From NCBI GenBank assembly GCA_032622095.1, contig CP136064.1, positions 145,343,954 through 145,407,953 on the forward strand: a stretch of DNA of 64,000 nucleotides. The letters are read 5' to 3'. A model generated the notes under the pieces. The model worked only from the letters and a program-made list of their open reading frames with translations, made no database searches and was not told where the DNA came from. A program made the translations under genes and the position numbers. How positions within the stretch are numbered: position 1 is the first letter of the stretch; each line of letters begins with the position of its first letter. Shown here in pieces: positions 1-12,679 of this stretch. The stretch comes from Siphonodentalium dalli (Eukaryota; Mollusca; Scaphopoda; Gadilida; Siphonodentaliidae).

Positions 1-3000
1 CATCACCACAAGAGTTACTGTCGTGCAAAATTGTCATGGCAGGTTTGTTAAACAGACAGTATACCCTGCCATCTGGTAAAATTTCATGTCTGATGCTGTG
101 TCTGATGTTGAATCATTATGTTTAGATATTTAAATTGACTTATGGTTGCTTTATATTGCTATTAAAGTATTTTTTATTTTAATCTTCTGTTAATTTTGGT
201 AAATGTTTATTATAAATTGCCAAATTCTGCATGAAAAGTGTTTAAAATTTGACAATATATCGCTCTCAAAGTGCATATTAACATTTCCTCTTCAATTTAG
301 TAATATTATGGTATATCAGGGCATACTTCAGTTATACGAGATGCATCAGCTAGTAAAATTGAAAAAAAAAATCTTAATTTTGTGGCTTTATTTTGAGGAT
401 TGACACTAATTTTCAGGATGCCTCATATTTGAAAAATAAACCACTACTGCTCGATATAATCCATTTTTGATTTCAGTAAGGTCTATATTTTGATAAAATA
501 CTATAAGAAACGCCGTGTTTCACACATGTACACATATATAAGGAAAATTTGAATTTTACGAAAATTCTCGTCTCGCCATGATAAGTTGTTAATTCCATAT
601 TTTCTTATTTTCAAATGATAATGACCAAATTTTGGACATATTTAAAGAAGAAACCCATGGATTCGCCTGTAGATAGTAAAGAAAGTGATAAATCTGGGAA
701 TTTTGCATGGACATCCGGTACCATTAGGGGGTCAGGGGGTCTAAAGCCCCTCTCCCACAATTTTGAGGAGTGTTAGCCCCCCCCCCCATTGGGAAACGGT
801 GACAGTTGACCCAATTAAGCTTTCCGACAACCTGTAGTTTTAACGGGGACCGTAGCCCCACCCCAAGTGGGGGGGGGGGGGGTGATGGCATCACCACAAG
901 AGTTACTGTCGTGCAAAATTGTCATGGCAGGTTTGTTAAACAGACAGTATGCCCTGCCATCTGGTAAAATTTCATGTCTGATGCTGTGCCTGATGTTGAA
1001 TCATTATGTTTAGATATTTAAATTGACTTATGGTTGCTTTATATTGCTATTAAAGTATTTTTTATTTTAATCTTCTGTTAATTTTGGTAAATGTTTATTA
1101 TAAATTGCCAAATTCTGCATGAAAAGTGTTTAAAATTTGACAATATATCGCTCTCAAAGTGTATATTAACATTTCCTCTTCAATTTAGTAATATTATGGT
1201 ATATCAGGGCATACTTCAGTTATACGAGATGCATCAGCTAGTAAAATTGAAAAAAAAAATCTTAATTTTTTGGCTTTATTTTGAGGATTGACACTAATTT
1301 TCAGGATGCCTCATATTGGAAAAATAAACCACTACTGCTCGATATAATCCATTTTTGATTTCAGTAAGGTCTATATTTTGATAAAATACTATAAGAAACG
1401 CCGTGTTTCACACATGTACATATATATAAGGAAAATTTGAATTTTACGAAAATTCTCGTCTCGCCATGATAAGTTGTTAATTCCATATTTTCTTATTTTC
1501 AAATGATAATGACCAAATTTTGGACATATTTAAAGAAGAAACCCATGGGTTCGCCTGTAGATAGTAAAGAAAGTGATAAATCTGGGAATTTTGCATGGAC
1601 ATCCGGTACCATTAGGGGGTCAGGGGGTCTAAAGCCCCTCTCCCACAATTTTGAGGAGTGTTAGCCCCCCCCCATTGGGAAACGGTGACAGTTGACCCAA
1701 TTAAGCTTTCCGACAACCTGTAGTTTTAACGGGGACCGTAGCCCCACCCCAAATGGGGGGGGGGGGGTGATGGCATCACCACAAGAGTTACTGTCGTGCA
1801 AAATTGTCATGGCAGGTTTGTTAAACAGACAGTATGCCCTGCCATCTGGTAAAATTTCATGTCTGATGCTGTGTCTGATGTTGAATCATTATGTTTAGAT
1901 ATTTAAATTGACTTATGGTTGCTTTATATTGCTATTAAAGTATTTTTTATTTTAATCTTCTGTTAATTTTGGTAAATGTTTATTATAAATTGCCAAATTC
2001 TGCATGAAAAGTGTTTAAAATTTGACAATATATCGCTCTCAAAGTGCATATTAACATTTCCTCTTCAATTTAGTAATATTATGGTATATCAGGGCATACT
2101 TCAGTTATACGAGATGCATCAGCTAGTAAAATTGAAAAAAAAAATCTTAATTTTGTGGCTTTATTTTGAGGATTGACACTAATTTTCAGGATGCCTCATA
2201 TTGGAAAAATAAACCACTACTGCTCGATATAATCCATTTTTGATTTCAGTAAGGTCTATATTTTGATAAAATACTATAAGAAACGCCGTGTTTCACACAT
2301 GTACATATATATAAGGAAAATTTGAATTTTACGAAAATTCTCGTCTCGCCATGATAAGTTGTTAATTCCATATTTTCTTATTTTCAAATGATAATGACCA
2401 AATTTTGGACATATTTAAAGAAGAAACCCATGGATTCGCCTGTAGATAGTAAAGAAAGTGATAAATCTGGGAATTTTGCATGGACATCCGGTACCATTAG
2501 GGGGTCAGGGGGTCTAAAGCCCCTCTCCCACAATTTTGAGGAGTGTTAGGCCCCCCCCATTGGGAAAAGGTGACAGTTGACCCAAATAAGCTTTTCCGAC
2601 ACCTTGTAGTCTTAACGGGGACCGTAGCCCCACCCAAGTCGGGGGGGGGGGGGGGGTGATGGCATCACCACAAGAGTTACTGTCGTGCAAAATTGTCATG
2701 GCAGGTTTGTTAAACAGACAGTATGCCCTGCCATCTGGTAAAATTTCATGTCTGATGCTGTTTCTGATGTTGTATCATTATGTTTAGATATTTAAATTGA
2801 CTTATGGTTGCTTTATATTGCTATTAAAGTATTTTTTATTTTAATCTTCTGTTAATTTTGGTAAATGTTTATTATAAATTGCCAAATTCTGCATGAAAAG
2901 TGTTTAAAATTTGACAATATATCGCTCTCAAAGTGTATATTAACATTTCCTCTTCAATTTAGTAATATTATGGTATATCAGGGCATACTTCGGTTATACG

Positions 3001-6000
3001 AGATGCATCAGCTAGTAAAATTGAAAAAAAAAATCTTAATTTTTTGGCTTTATTTTGAGGATTGACACTAATTTTCAGGATGCCTCATATTGGAAAAATA
3101 AACCACTACTGCTCGATATAATCCATTTTTGATTTCAGTAATGTCTATATTTTGATAAAATACTATAAGAAACGCCGTGTTTCACACATGTACATATATA
3201 TAAGGAAAATTTGAATTTTACGAAAATTCTCGTCTCGCCATGATAAGTTGTTAATTCCATATTTTCTTATTTTCAAATGATAATGACCAAATTTTGGACA
3301 TATTTAAAGAAGAAACCCATGGATTCGCCTGTAGATAGTAAAGAAAGTGATAAATCTGGGAATTTTGCATGGACATCCGATACCATTAGGGGGTCAGGGG
3401 GTCTAAAGCCCCTCTCCCACAATTTTGAGGAGTGTTAGCCCCCCCCCCATTGGGAAACGGTGACAGTTGACCCAATTAAGCTTTCCGACAACCTGTAGTT
3501 TTAACGGGGACCGTAGCCCCACCCCAAGTGGGGGGGGGGGGGGGTGATGGCATCACAAGAGTTACTGTCGTGCAAAATTGTCATGGCAGGTTTGTTAAAC
3601 AGACAGTATGCCCTGCCATCTGGTAAAATTTCATGTCTGATGCTGTGTCTGATGTTGAATCATTATGTTTAGATATTTAAATTGACTTATGGTTGCTTTA
3701 TATTGCTATTAAAGTATTTTTTATTTTAATCTTCTGTTAATTTTGGTAAATGTTTATTATAAATTGCCAAATTCTGCATGAAAAGTGTTTAAAATTTGAC
3801 AATATATCGCTCTCAAAGTGCATATTAACATTTCCTCTTCAATTTAGTAATATTATGGTATATCAGGGCATACTTCAGTTATACGAGATGCATCAGCTAG
3901 TAAAATTGAAAAAAAAAATCTAAATTTTTTGGCTTTATTTTGAGGATTGACACTAATTTTCAGGATGCCTCATATTGGAAAAATAAACCACTACTGCTCG
4001 ATATAATCCATTTTTGATTTCAGTAAGGTCTATATTTTGATAAAATACTATAAGAAACGCCGTGTTTCACACATGTACATATATATAAGGAAAATTTGAA
4101 TTTTACGAAAATTCACGTCTCGCCATGATAAGTTGTTAATTCCATATTTTCTTATTTTCAAATGATAATGACCAAATTTTGGACATATTTAAAGAAGAAA
4201 CCCATGGATTCGCCTGTAGATAGTAAAGAAAGTGATAAATCTGGGAATTTTGCATGGACATCCGGTACCATTAGGGGGTCAGGGGGTCTAAAGCCCCTCT
4301 CCCACAATTTTGAGGAGTGTTAGGCCCCCCCCCCCCATTGGGAAAAGGTGACAGTTGACCCAAATAAGCTTTTCCGACACCTTGTAGTCTTAACGGGGAC
4401 CGTAGCCCCACCCCAAGTCGGGGGGGGGGGGGGTGATGGCATCACCACAAGAGTTACTGTCGTGAAAATTGTCATGGCAGGTTTGTTAAACAGACAGTAT
4501 GCCCTGCCATCTGGTAAAATTTCATGTCTGATGCTGTGTCTGATGTTGTATCATTATGTTTAGATATTTAAATTGACTTATGGTTGCTTTATATTGCTAT
4601 TAAAGTATTTTTTATTTTAATCTTCTGTTAATTTTGGTAAATGTTTATTATAAATTGCCAAATTCTGCATGAAAAGTGTTTAAAATTTGACAATATATCG
4701 CTCTCAAAGTGTATATTAACATTTCCTCTTCAATTTAGTAATATTATGGTATATCAGGGCATACTTCAGTTATACGAGATGCATCAGCTAGTAAAATTGA
4801 AAAATAAAATCTAAATTTTTTGGCTTTATTTTGAGGATTGACACTAATTTTCAGGATGCCTCATATTGGAAAAATAAACCACTACTGCTCGATATAATCC
4901 ATTTTTGATTTCAGTAAGGTCTATATTTTGATAAAATACTATAAGAAACGCCGTGTTTCACACATGTACATATATATAAGGAAAATTTGAATTTTACGAA
5001 AATTCACGTCTCGCCATGATAAGTTGTTAATTCCATATTTTCTTATTTTCAAATGATAATGACCAAATTTTGGACATATTTAAAGAAGAAACCCATGGAT
5101 TCGCCTGTAGATAGTAAAGAAAGTGATAAATCTGGGAATTTTGCATGGACATCCGGTACCATTAGGGGGTCAGGGGGTCTAAAGCCCCTCTCCCACAATT
5201 TTGAGGAGTGTTAGGCCCCCCCCCCATTGGGAAAAGGTGACAGTTGACCCAAATAAGCTTTTCCGACACCTTGTAGTCTTAACGGGGACCGTAGCCCCAC
5301 CCCAAGTCGGGGGGGGGGTGATGGCATCACCACAAGAGTTACTGTCGTGCAAAATTGTCATGGCAGGTTTGTTAAACAGACAGTATGCCCTGCCATCTGG
5401 TAAAATTTCATGTCTGATGCTGTGTCTGATGTTGTATCATTATGTTTAGATATTTAAATTGACTTATGGTTGCTTTATATTGCTATTAAAGTATTTTTTA
5501 TTTTAATCTTCTGTTAATTTTGGTAAATGTTTATTATAAATTGCCAAATTCTGCATGAAAAGTGTTTAAAATTTGACAATATATCGCTCTCAAAGTGTAT
5601 ATTAACATTTCCTCTTCAATTTAGTAATATTATGGTATATCAGGGCATACTTCAGTTATACGAGATGCATCAGCTAGTAAAATTGAAAAAAAAAATCTTA
5701 ATTTTTTGGCTTTATTTTGAGGATTGACACTAATTTTCAGGATGCCTCATATTGGAAAAATAAACCACTACTGCTCGATATAATCCATTTTTGATTTCAG
5801 TAAGGTCTATATTTTGATAAAATACTATAAGAAACGCCGTGTTTCACACATGTACATATATATAAGGAAAATTTGAATTTTACGAAAATTCTCGTCTCGC
5901 CATGATAAGTTGTTAATTCCATATTTTCTTATTTTCAAATGATAATGACCAAATTTTGGACATATTTAAAGAAGAAACCCATGGATTCGCCTGTAGATAG

Positions 6001-8942
6001 TAAAGAAAGTGATAAATCTGGGAATTTTGCATGGACATCCGGTACCATTAGGGGGTCAGGGGGTCTAAAGCCCCTCTCCCACAATTTTGAAGAGTGTTAG
6101 CCCCCCCCCCCATTGGGAAACGGTGACAGTTGACCCAATTAAGCTTTCCGACACCTTGTAGTCTTAACGGGGACCGTAGCCCCACCCCAAGTCGGGGGGG
6201 GGGGTGATGGCATCACCACAAGAGTTACTGTCGTGCAAAATTGTCATGGCAGGTTTGTTAAACAGACAGTATGCCCTGCCATCTGGTAAAATTTCATGTC
6301 TGATGCTGTGTCTGATGTTGTATCATTATGTTTAGATATTTAAATTGACTTATGGTTGCTTTATATTGCTATTAAAGTATTTTTTATTTTAATCTTCTGT
6401 TAATTTTGGTAAATGTTTATTATAAATTGCCAAATTCTGCATGAAAAGTGTTTAAAATTTGACAATATATCGCTCTCAAAGTGTATATTAACATTTCCTC
6501 TTCAATTTAGTAATATTATGGTATATCAGGGCATACTTCAGTTATACGAGATGCATCAGCTAGTAAAATTGAAAAAAAAAATCTTAATTTTTTGGCTTTA
6601 TTTTGAGGATTGACACTAATTTTCAGGATGCCTTATATTGGAAAAATAAACCACTACTGCTCGATATAATCCATTTTTGATTTCAGTAATGTCTATATTT
6701 TGATAAAATACTATAAGAAACGCCGTGTTTCACACATGTACATATATATAAGGAAAATTTTAATTTTACGAAAATTCTCGTCTCGCCATGATAAGTTGTT
6801 AATTCCATATTTTCTTATTTTCAAATGATAATGACCAAATTTTGGACATATTTAAAGAAGAAACCCATGGATTCGCCTGTAGATAGTAAAGAAAGTGATA
6901 AATCTGGGAATTTTGCATGGACATCCGGTACCATTAGGGGGTCAGGGGGTCTAAAGCCCCTCTCCCACAATTTTGAGGAGTGTTAGCCCCCCCATTGGGA
7001 AAAGGTGACAGTTGACCCAAATAAGCTTTTCCGACACCCTGTAGTCTTAACGGGGACCGTAGCCCCACCCCAAGTCGGGGGGGGGGGGGGTGATGGCATC
7101 ACCACAAGAGTTACTGTCGTGCAAAATTGTCATGGCAGGTTTGTTAAACAGACAGTATGCCCGGCCATCTGGTAAAATTTCATGTCTGATGCTGTGTCTG
7201 ATGTTGTATCATTATGTTTAGAGATTTAAATTGACTTATGGTTGCTTTATATTGCTATTAAAGTATTTTTTATTTTAATCTTCTGTTAATTTTGGTAAAT
7301 GTTTATTATAAATTGCCAAATTCTGCATGAAAAGTGTTTAAAATTTGACAATATATCGCTCTCAAAGTGTATATTAATATTTCCTCTTCAATTTAGTAAT
7401 ATTATGGTATATCAGGGCATACTTCAGTTATACGAGATGCATCAGCTAGTAAAATTGAAAACAAACAACTTAATTTTTTGGCTTTATTTTGAGGATTGAC
7501 ACTAATTTTCAGGATGCCTCATATTGGAAAAATAAACCACTACTGCTCGATATAATCCATTTTTGATTTCAGTAAGGTCTATATTTTGATAAAATACTAT
7601 AAGAAACGCCGTGTTTCACACATGTACATATATATAAGGAAAATTTGAATTTTACAAAAATTCACGTCTCGCCATGATAAGTTGTTAATTCCATATTTTC
7701 TTATTTTCAAATGATAATGACCACATTTTGGACATATTTAAAGAAGAAACCCATGGATTCGCCTGTAGATAGTAAAGAAAGTGATAAATCTGGGAATTTT
7801 GCATGGACATCCGGTACCATTAGGGGGTCAGGGGGTCTAAAGCCCCTCTCCCACAATTTTGAGGAGTGTTAGCCCCCCCATTGGGAAAAGGTGACAGTTG
7901 ACCCAAATAAGCTTTTCCGACACCATGTAGTCTTAACGGGGACCGTAGCCCCACCCCAAGTCGGAGGGGGGGGGGGGGTGATGGCATCACCACAAGAGTT
8001 ACTGTCGTGCAAAATTGTCATGGCAGGTTTGTTAAACAGACAGTATGCCCTGCCATCTGGTTAAATTTCATGTCTGGTGCTGTGTCTGATGTTGTATCGT
8101 TATGTTTAGATATTTAAATTGACTCATGGTTGCTTTATATTGCTATTAAAGTATTTTTTATTTTAATCTTCTGTTAATTTTGGTAAATATTTATTATAAA
8201 TTGCCAAATTCTGCATGAAAAGTGTTTAAAATTTGACAACATATCGCTCTCAAAGTGTATATTAACATTTCCTCTTCAATTTAGTAATATTATGGTATAT
8301 CAGGGCATACTTCAGTTATACGAGATGCATCAGCTAGTAAAATTGAAAAAGTCGTAGACTTGGGGATTTATTTTAAAAAGTAAACACATGACCTATGATT
8401 TTTCTTGCATTTTCGTGAGCAACTGGTGTCAATCTAGCTGGGTAATATTATGGTATAACAGGGCATACTTCAGTTATACGAGATGCATCAGCTAGTAAAA
8501 TTGAAAAAAAACAACTTAATTTTTTGGCTTTATTTTGAGGATTGACACTAATTTTCAGGATGCCTCATATTGGAAAAATAAACCACTACTGCTCGATATA
8601 ATCCATTTTTGATTTCAGTAAGGTCTATATTTTGATAAAATACTATAAGAAACGCCGTGTTTCACACATGTACATATATATAAGGAAAATTTGAATTTTA
8701 CGAAAATTCACGTCTCGCCATGATAAGTTGTTAAGTCCATATTTTCTTATTTTCAAATGATAATGACCACATTTTGGACATATTTAAAGAAGAAACCCAT
8801 GGATTCGCCTGTAGATAGTAAAGAAAGTGATAAATCTGGGGATTTTGCATGGACATCCGGTACCAGTAGGGGGTCAGGGGGTCTAAAACCCCTCTCCCAC
8901 AATTTTGAGGAGTGTTAGCCCCCCCCCCCCCCCCCATTGGGA
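1..8942. repeat. 886-bp satellite array, block A
   Basis: Ten tandem units lie head to tail. A constant point (the ATG of 'aaatgtttattataaattg') recurs at 203, 1091, 1976, 2865, 3750, 4641, 5527, 6413 and 7299, with 'aaatattt' at 8187, so spacing is 885-891 bp. Each unit has an AT-rich half and a GC-rich half. The GC-rich half holds a C-run, then about 120 bp including 'acggggaccgtagcccc', then a G-run. Most differences between units are in homopolymer length. The first unit is cut by the window edge. The last unit breaks at 'cattggga', where the LINE begins. The block shows no coding signal beyond short frames that persist because the units are nearly identical. Confidence 0.97.
8351..8443. 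repeat. 93-bp extra segment in a satellite variant
   Basis: The monomer anchored at 8187 contains an additional segment, 'gtcgtagacttggggattta' through 'ctagctgggtaa', flanked on both sides by the same roughly 68-bp satellite stretch ('taatattatggtat' to 'aaaattgaaaaa'). An almost identical insertion is at 16683-16775, and the same words occur inside a longer non-satellite segment at 39407-39502. It therefore defines a satellite subtype rather than a one-off insertion. Confidence 0.9.
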
Positions 8943-8961
8943 TTGGATTGGATTGGATTGT
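8941..8961 (-). repeat. Pentanucleotide 3' tail of the LINE
   Basis: About four GATTG/ATTGG pentamers on the + strand form the 3' terminus of the minus-strand LINE. The adjoining satellite word 'cccattggga' shares ATTGG with the tail, so tail-target pairing may have set the insertion point. The exact element boundary within the shared bases cannot be fixed. Confidence 0.8.
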
Positions 8962-11900
8962 TTATTTGCACAAATTTAAATACATAATACACAAACATAA
9001 TAATATAGATTTCAAATTTGCACAGGAGCGGCATGGCCAATACAGGCCGTCTTCCTGTCGCCCCTTATACATAATAGAGAATAAGCAGATGGCGATCATA
9101 TTGTTGTGTGACAATCGAGATGTTGCATGAGGGTCAGCTGTTGAAATAATGTGTTGTTAAAATTTTGGGGTTGTGTTTTATATATCCAACTTTGTTCGGG
9201 CAGATATGATTAAATAAATGTCTATGTGTACATGGATATGTGCCCATAAATGGTGAGTAATCCAGGGTTATGGCACGTAATGAGGACACGTCTCTTAAGC
9301 GCAATAATACGTAATACATGTATACATATTGTTCCAATTACTTTCTACAATCTCGGCATTCCGCGTTGTCACAAGTTACTGAGCTATTATAGTGTGATTG
9401 CACATTTGTACGTATGGAAGATTTAAAGATGGTTCTGCTAGCTGCAAATCTGTGTGCTGTGTCCAAGCAGTTCCACACATACGGAAATGAGTATCTCGGT
9501 AGAATTTGAGAGAAATTCGTCCTTGGAATTGTAGTAGCCAAGTTGCCGGACTGTCGTGTTGTTGATATTGGTGTATACTTAAATAAACTTTCGAAAGACG
9601 GGGGAAGATATTTGTTTTTCCAATCATACATGAACAATGCGATTTGAAGATGATACAGGTCATGAAACTTTAGAATTTTTAGAGTTTTAAACAACGGCTC
9701 TGTGTGACTGCGATATCTTTTGTTGCATAGTATCCGGACTGCTTTTTTCTGTAGCCGAAAAAGAGACCCTGATGCTGAAACGTGTCCCCAGATTATTATT
9801 CCGTATAGGAGATGACTGTGAATTAAGGAGAAGTACAGAGTTTTTAGTGCACTTTTGGGGAGGAATCGTTTGGCTTTACCTAGACAGTATATTGCATGTG
9901 ATATTTTTCTGGTTAGCATTGATATGTGGTACTTAAAAGTAAGATTTTCGTCAATGATTATGCCAAGGAATTTAAGTGATTTTTCTTGGTTTTGATTACT
10001 TACACGAACTAGTTCCTTCTTATTCAATTTAATTCGCAGATCTGCCCATTTAAAATCGTTATTTTGTGGATGCAGCAACATATATTTAGTTTTTGATTCA
10101 TTGAGGGATAGTCGGTTACTACAGCACCAGCGGTATACTTTATCTAGTTCATCGTTTATCTTATTCTGAATGGTTTTAGAGTTATTCCCTGACATGTATA
10201 ATGTTGTGTCGTCAGCAAATGAAAGAAGTTTGAGATTGGTGCTGTTGGGCATGTCGTTGACATACATTAGAAATAGGATGGGGCCAAGGATAGACCCCTG
10301 TGGTACTCCACATGTCATAGTCAACATTCCCGATTGATGATCATGGACTTCAACATATTGTCGCCTGTCATGTAAGTAACTTCTGAACCAGTCATTAGCG
10401 ATTCCCCTTATTCCATAGTGATCGAGCTTTCTAAGTAAAATTTCGTGACTTATGGTGTCAAAAGCTTTTGATAAGTCTAAGAAAATGGCAATGGTGGAGT
10501 CACGGGTTTTTTTGTCATTACATTCCGCTACATCTTCGAGAAGATGTATAAGTGGATGAATGGTAGAATGTTTCTTACGAAAGCCATATTGGTGTTCATG
10601 AAGAATTTTATGTTTGTTGAGGAACGATGAAAGCCGAGCATTGATTATTTTTTCCATTATTTTGGAAAATGCAGGTAATATGCTGATTGGTCTATAATTT
10701 TCAATCTGATCGCGTTCCCCTTTTTTGTATATAGGCATTATTCTAGATATTTTCATTTTCTCGGGCACAAGTCCCTGGGCAAATGAGAGATTAAAGATAT
10801 GCGTGAGTGGTCCAACCGTTTCGTTAATTGTTTGTTTCATTAGTTTCACGGATACATCGTTTATATCTTTGCAAGTTTTATTAGATAATTTCGAGCAAAG
10901 TGATGTTAGTTCATCTCTGTTTGTTGGGAAAATAAAAAGGTTATTTTCATACTGCCCCGGTAGGTAATCGATGAAGTTCATCCCTGGAATCTGTGTTACA
11001 TTGTTTGCGGTAATTCTCCCAATGTCAGCGAAAAATGTGTTGAATGCGCATGCTATAGCTGTCAGGTCAGACAGTTTTCCGTTACCGGTACCATTTGAAA
11101 ATTCTGTAGGAAAGGTATTCAAACCATGAGATATTTTAAGGGCTTCTTTCAGTATCGTCCAAGTGCGTCGCATGTTTGCTTGATTTTCTTTGAGAATATT
11201 GTCGTAATAATGATTTTTACTCCGCCGTTTTAATTGGTTGTATATTCTGCAGTATATTTTGTATCTACCTATGTTTTCATCTGTTGGAAATTTTAATTTA
11301 TTGGTGTACAATTTGCTTTTTTTTACTGACGATTGAATGAGTCCTTTAGTCATCCATGGTTCTCGTTTAGTGTACTTGTTTGGTGGTTTGCGTTTAATTT
11401 TTGGAAAGGCTTCTTCGAAGAATATGGAGTAGCTGCGCAAAAAGGCGTTATATGCTAGGTCTGCGTCTTGGTATATGAAGACCTCATCGAATGAATGATT
11501 GTTCAGAAGACTTTTAAATTTTGTTATATTGTTTTCGGACATTATTCTAGTTGTTGTTTGATTTACGTCATTCTTTGTATTGGTATCATTAGTTTCGACG
11601 TGGAATGTACCAAAGTGGTCTGAGACGTCCGATAGGATGATTCCACTGTGAAATTTGCAGTTGGATATGCTATTTGTGTAAATGTGGTCAATGAGAGTCG
11701 CTGAGAATTCAGCTACTCTCGTTGGTTTAGTAATCACTGGCATGAATCCACGCTCGAACATATTACTGATGAAAGCATTTGTTTTACTGTGTGAATCAGA
11801 ATGCAGTAAGTCTATGTTAAAATCACCAACGATGTATACTTTTGCATTTAATTCGTTAAGTTTGATAATAACATTGTCAAGCTGATTAGAGAAGGTTTCT

Positions 11901-12679
11901 ATGTCAGCGAGCGGGGCAGTGTTAGGTCGGTATATAGAGCCTACAATGTATGATTTTTTTTTACCCGGATTTATTTCTACAAATAGTGTTTCAATTACAT
12001 GGGGAATGAATATCGAGAGGTCATTTCTAGTTTTATATTTAAGGCTACTTTTAATGAAAATTCCGACCCCACCCCTTCCGTCATCATTGTCCGGACGAGA
12101 TTTGTACTCGAATGGGTGATATCCTTCTAATGTGAAAGTATCCCTTACCCTAAAAACTTCAGATAGCGCAATTATGTCAAATAAGTTTCCCCCTGATTGT
12201 TGAATATTACATAGGAGGTCAACAAATGAGTCCCAGTTCGCTGTCAAGCTTCGACAGTTTAGTCCAAGGAGAGACGTCGTCTTCCTTTCAATTGATAGTT
12301 TCTCCTTGATTTGAAGTGGGGCATAATAATCTGATTGGTGGTTCAGAATGTCGTAAATGTTACTCCCATTATCACAGTCATCGCCCTTATATACGGTGGC
12401 AAAGTTATAGGCATCACCCTGGAGCTCACCCACAGATAGTCTATCGATAACCATTGTCTGAAATTATATTAGAGTTATATATTTTACCCCAAATCAGGAA
12501 TGTACTTTCATTTTTCGGCATATTTAGTACCGTGTCCGTGTAAAGATACCTAACATGCGCATCCTTGTCACACAACAATATCATCTTGAGCAGTACGGAA
12601 TAACAGAACATAAAACATTTACAGAACAATTTGATGGGAATCATATACATATATACATATTAGTATAAGCAATACATGT
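8943..12679 (-). mobile_element. Non-LTR retrotransposon (CR1/L2/Jockey group) inserted in the satellite
   Basis: The element lies in reverse orientation inside the array. Satellite sequence stops at 'cattggga' on the left and resumes at 'gtgacgttgaccc' on the right, the same point of the unit with only a few bases missing, so it inserted into an existing array. Its 3' end (left side) is a run of about four AATCC/GGATT pentamers preceded by AATAAA on the minus strand. A short simple-repeat tail instead of poly(A) is usual for CR1/L2-type elements. The roughly 390-bp 3' untranslated region contains a possible stem near 9028-9062. About 225 bp lie 5' of the main frame. I see no ORF1, so the element may be 5'-truncated or of a single-ORF type. 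No clear target-site duplication is visible. Confidence 0.9.
9338..12454 (-). CDS. LINE ORF2: apurinic endonuclease plus reverse transcriptase, 1038 aa, open
   Basis: This is the replication protein of a target-primed non-LTR retrotransposon. Residues of about 60-300 form an APE-type endonuclease: LNCRSL, the SEVF glutamate, GGVGIF, GSIYRPN, GDFNIDLL, LIDHIYTN and the terminal SDHFGTF. Residues of about 500-790 form the reverse transcriptase: ENYRPISILPAFSK, YGFRKKHST, LDLSKAFDTISH (motif A), GVPQGSILGP (motif B) and FADDTTLY (catalytic motif C). The C-terminal part carries HSHLLYGIIIWGH and LQKKAVRI, typical of CR1/Jockey-group enzymes, and ends in a cysteine-rich CDNAECRDC tail. The chosen ATG has an in-frame TAA 12 nt upstream. 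A 69-codon frame overlaps the start by 14 nt, but I do not recognise it. The frame has no stop or shift over 1038 codons and all key residues are present, which suggests a recent insertion. The exact clade (CR1, L2, Daphne, Nimb and so on) needs a phylogeny. Confidence 0.93.
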   Translation of the reverse strand: MVIDRLSVGELQGDAYNFATVYKGDDCDNGSNIYDILNHQSDYYAPLQIKEKLSIERKTTSLLGLNCRSLTANWDSFVDLLCNIQQSGGNLFDIIALSEVFRVRDTFTLEGYHPFEYKSRPDNDDGRGGVGIFIKSSLKYKTRNDLSIFIPHVIETLFVEINPGKKKSYIVGSIYRPNTAPLADIETFSNQLDNVIIKLNELNAKVYIVGDFNIDLLHSDSHSKTNAFISNMFERGFMPVITKPTRVAEFSATLIDHIYTNSISNCKFHSGIILSDVSDHFGTFHVETNDTNTKNDVNQTTTRIMSENNITKFKSLLNNHSFDEVFIYQDADLAYNAFLRSYSIFFEEAFPKIKRKPPNKYTKREPWMTKGLIQSSVKKSKLYTNKLKFPTDENIGRYKIYCRIYNQLKRRSKNHYYDNILKENQANMRRTWTILKEALKISHGLNTFPTEFSNGTGNGKLSDLTAIACAFNTFFADIGRITANNVTQIPGMNFIDYLPGQYENNLFIFPTNRDELTSLCSKLSNKTCKDINDVSVKLMKQTINETVGPLTHIFNLSFAQGLVPEKMKISRIMPIYKKGERDQIENYRPISILPAFSKIMEKIINARLSSFLNKHKILHEHQYGFRKKHSTIHPLIHLLEDVAECNDKKTRDSTIAIFLDLSKAFDTISHEILLRKLDHYGIRGIANDWFRSYLHDRRQYVEVHDHQSGMLTMTCGVPQGSILGPILFLMYVNDMPNSTNLKLLSFADDTTLYMSGNNSKTIQNKINDELDKVYRWCCSNRLSLNESKTKYMLLHPQNNDFKWADLRIKLNKKELVRVSNQNQEKSLKFLGIIIDENLTFKYHISMLTRKISHAIYCLGKAKRFLPKSALKTLYFSLIHSHLLYGIIIWGHVSASGSLFRLQKKAVRILCNKRYRSHTEPLFKTLKILKFHDLYHLQIALFMYDWKNKYLPPSFESLFKYTPISTTRQSGNLATTIPRTNFSQILPRYSFPYVWNCLDTAHRFAASRTIFKSSIRTNVQSHYNSSVTCDNAECRDCRK

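Noticed and set aside
1692-5449. Frames of 60-82 codons spanning the C-run/G-run part of satellite units on both strands
   Set aside because: They read through homopolymers whose length varies from unit to unit, so the frame changes freely.
203-8400. A 66-codon frame beginning MFIINCQILH repeated in most satellite units
   Set aside because: Its conservation follows from the near-identity of the whole unit. Several units lose the start (8187, 16519), there is no recognisable domain, and differences do not favour synonymous sites by eye.
12440-12470. Splice-acceptor-like 'ctaatataatttcag' just before the LINE start codon
   Set aside because: The match is short in AT-rich DNA, and non-LTR elements rarely use introns. 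Treated as coincidence.
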